From the NCBI GenBank assembly GCA_015501595.1, contig JADNRX010000851.1:1-20052 (forward strand): DNA of 20,052 bases. Reading direction: 5' to 3'. This document shows positions 19,774-20,052 of the stretch, in pieces. This DNA comes from Hymenopellis radicata (lineage: Eukaryota > Basidiomycota > Agaricomycetes > Agaricales > Physalacriaceae). The translations under genes and the position numbers were made by a program. How positions within the stretch are numbered: the stretch's first letter is position 1; each line of letters begins with the position of its first letter. The notes under the pieces were generated by a model. It ran no database searches. It was not told where the DNA came from and saw only the letters and a list, made by a program, of their open reading frames with translations.

Positions 19774-20052
19774 ATGTCGTATCAGGAGGAAAACAAGCTA
19801 GAGGAAGCAACTGATCGTACTGCGCCGCAAGATTTCATAGGCGTATATAGAGAGGGGGTGACAAACGCACGTTCAAATGCTTATTTGATACAACTACAAC
19901 AATATATGACTGCGGCGAAGGATAGTAAGCAATTTTTCAACCCAAGCGCCAAGATTAATATAACGGTCTGATAGGTTGTCATGGTACGGGGCTAGGACAA
20001 GCAAGGGAGAAGTTGGGAGAGGAGCAGCCGGCGGCGGGGACATTGGAGGCGG
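19774..20052 (+). CDS. 5' part of an unrecognised gene running off the window
   Basis: The ATG at 19774 opens MSYQEENKLEEATDRTAPQD and the frame is open to a TGA at 19971 (65 aa). The sequence after it (GGACAAGCAAGGGAGAAG onward) is also coding-like: it reads as GQAREKLGEEQPAAGTLEA with no stop to the window edge. I therefore suspect an intron starting at or near gtctgatagg and a longer protein continuing beyond 20052. It is a charged, probably helical N-terminus. No domain is recognised. Whether it belongs to the island or to the neighbouring chromosome cannot be told from here. Confidence 0.4.

Noticed and set aside
1..20052. tRNA or rRNA genes
   Set aside because: I saw no cloverleaf-like or rRNA-like conserved sequence on either strand by eye.

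Overview
The window looks like nuclear DNA of a filamentous basidiomycete, most likely an agaricomycete (mushroom-forming fungus). Genes are split by many short introns of about 35-62 bases with GT donors, CTAAC/CTGAC-like branch sites and AG acceptors. The central protein has a domain order (OrsD-like zinc fingers, then a tyrosine-recombinase-like core, then a RecQ helicase) that I associate with expanded families in mushroom genomes. No ordinary housekeeping gene is recognisable. The region reads as an accessory, possibly subtelomeric or mobile island.

Layout, left to right. A nine-exon minus-strand orphan gene (772 aa) runs from 2750 to 71. At 2798-4185 lies a tandem array of roughly 150-bp monomers. 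Two minus-strand genes follow. An orphan gene (7396 to about 4339) carries reading-frame breaks. The nine-exon recombinase-helicase gene (13261 to 7753, 1702 aa) is the best-supported feature here. Divergent from it, on the plus strand, is a small two-exon gene A (13464-13975, 153 aa). A disabled minus-strand gene remnant lies tail-to-tail with A (about 14548-13990). A second copy of the same satellite array (14792-16185) has its monomers in the same order as the first, so the two arrays bracket about 10.6 kb as direct repeats. Then come a plus-strand orphan gene (16591-17558), a third, diverged array (17641-18350), degraded sequence, a minus-strand gene B (19374-18846, 159 aa) that is a paralogue of A, and the start of a plus-strand gene running off the right edge.

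Working together. Only one protein has a readable biochemistry. Its zinc fingers and recombinase core could bind and cleave DNA, and its RecQ motor with a Cys-rich tail could unwind it. That combination suits either a self-mobilising element or a telomere-linked-helicase-type subtelomeric gene. The A/B small-protein family appears twice, once divergent from the recombinase-helicase gene. Direct-repeat arrays with hairpin-like starts flank the core block. I infer a composite mobile or subtelomeric island, but no target-site duplication or telomeric repeat is visible to prove it. Exon models were built by hand. Those for the recombinase-helicase, the 772-aa gene, A and B close in frame with consensus-like introns. 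The models for 4339-7396 and 16591-17558 are partly unresolved.
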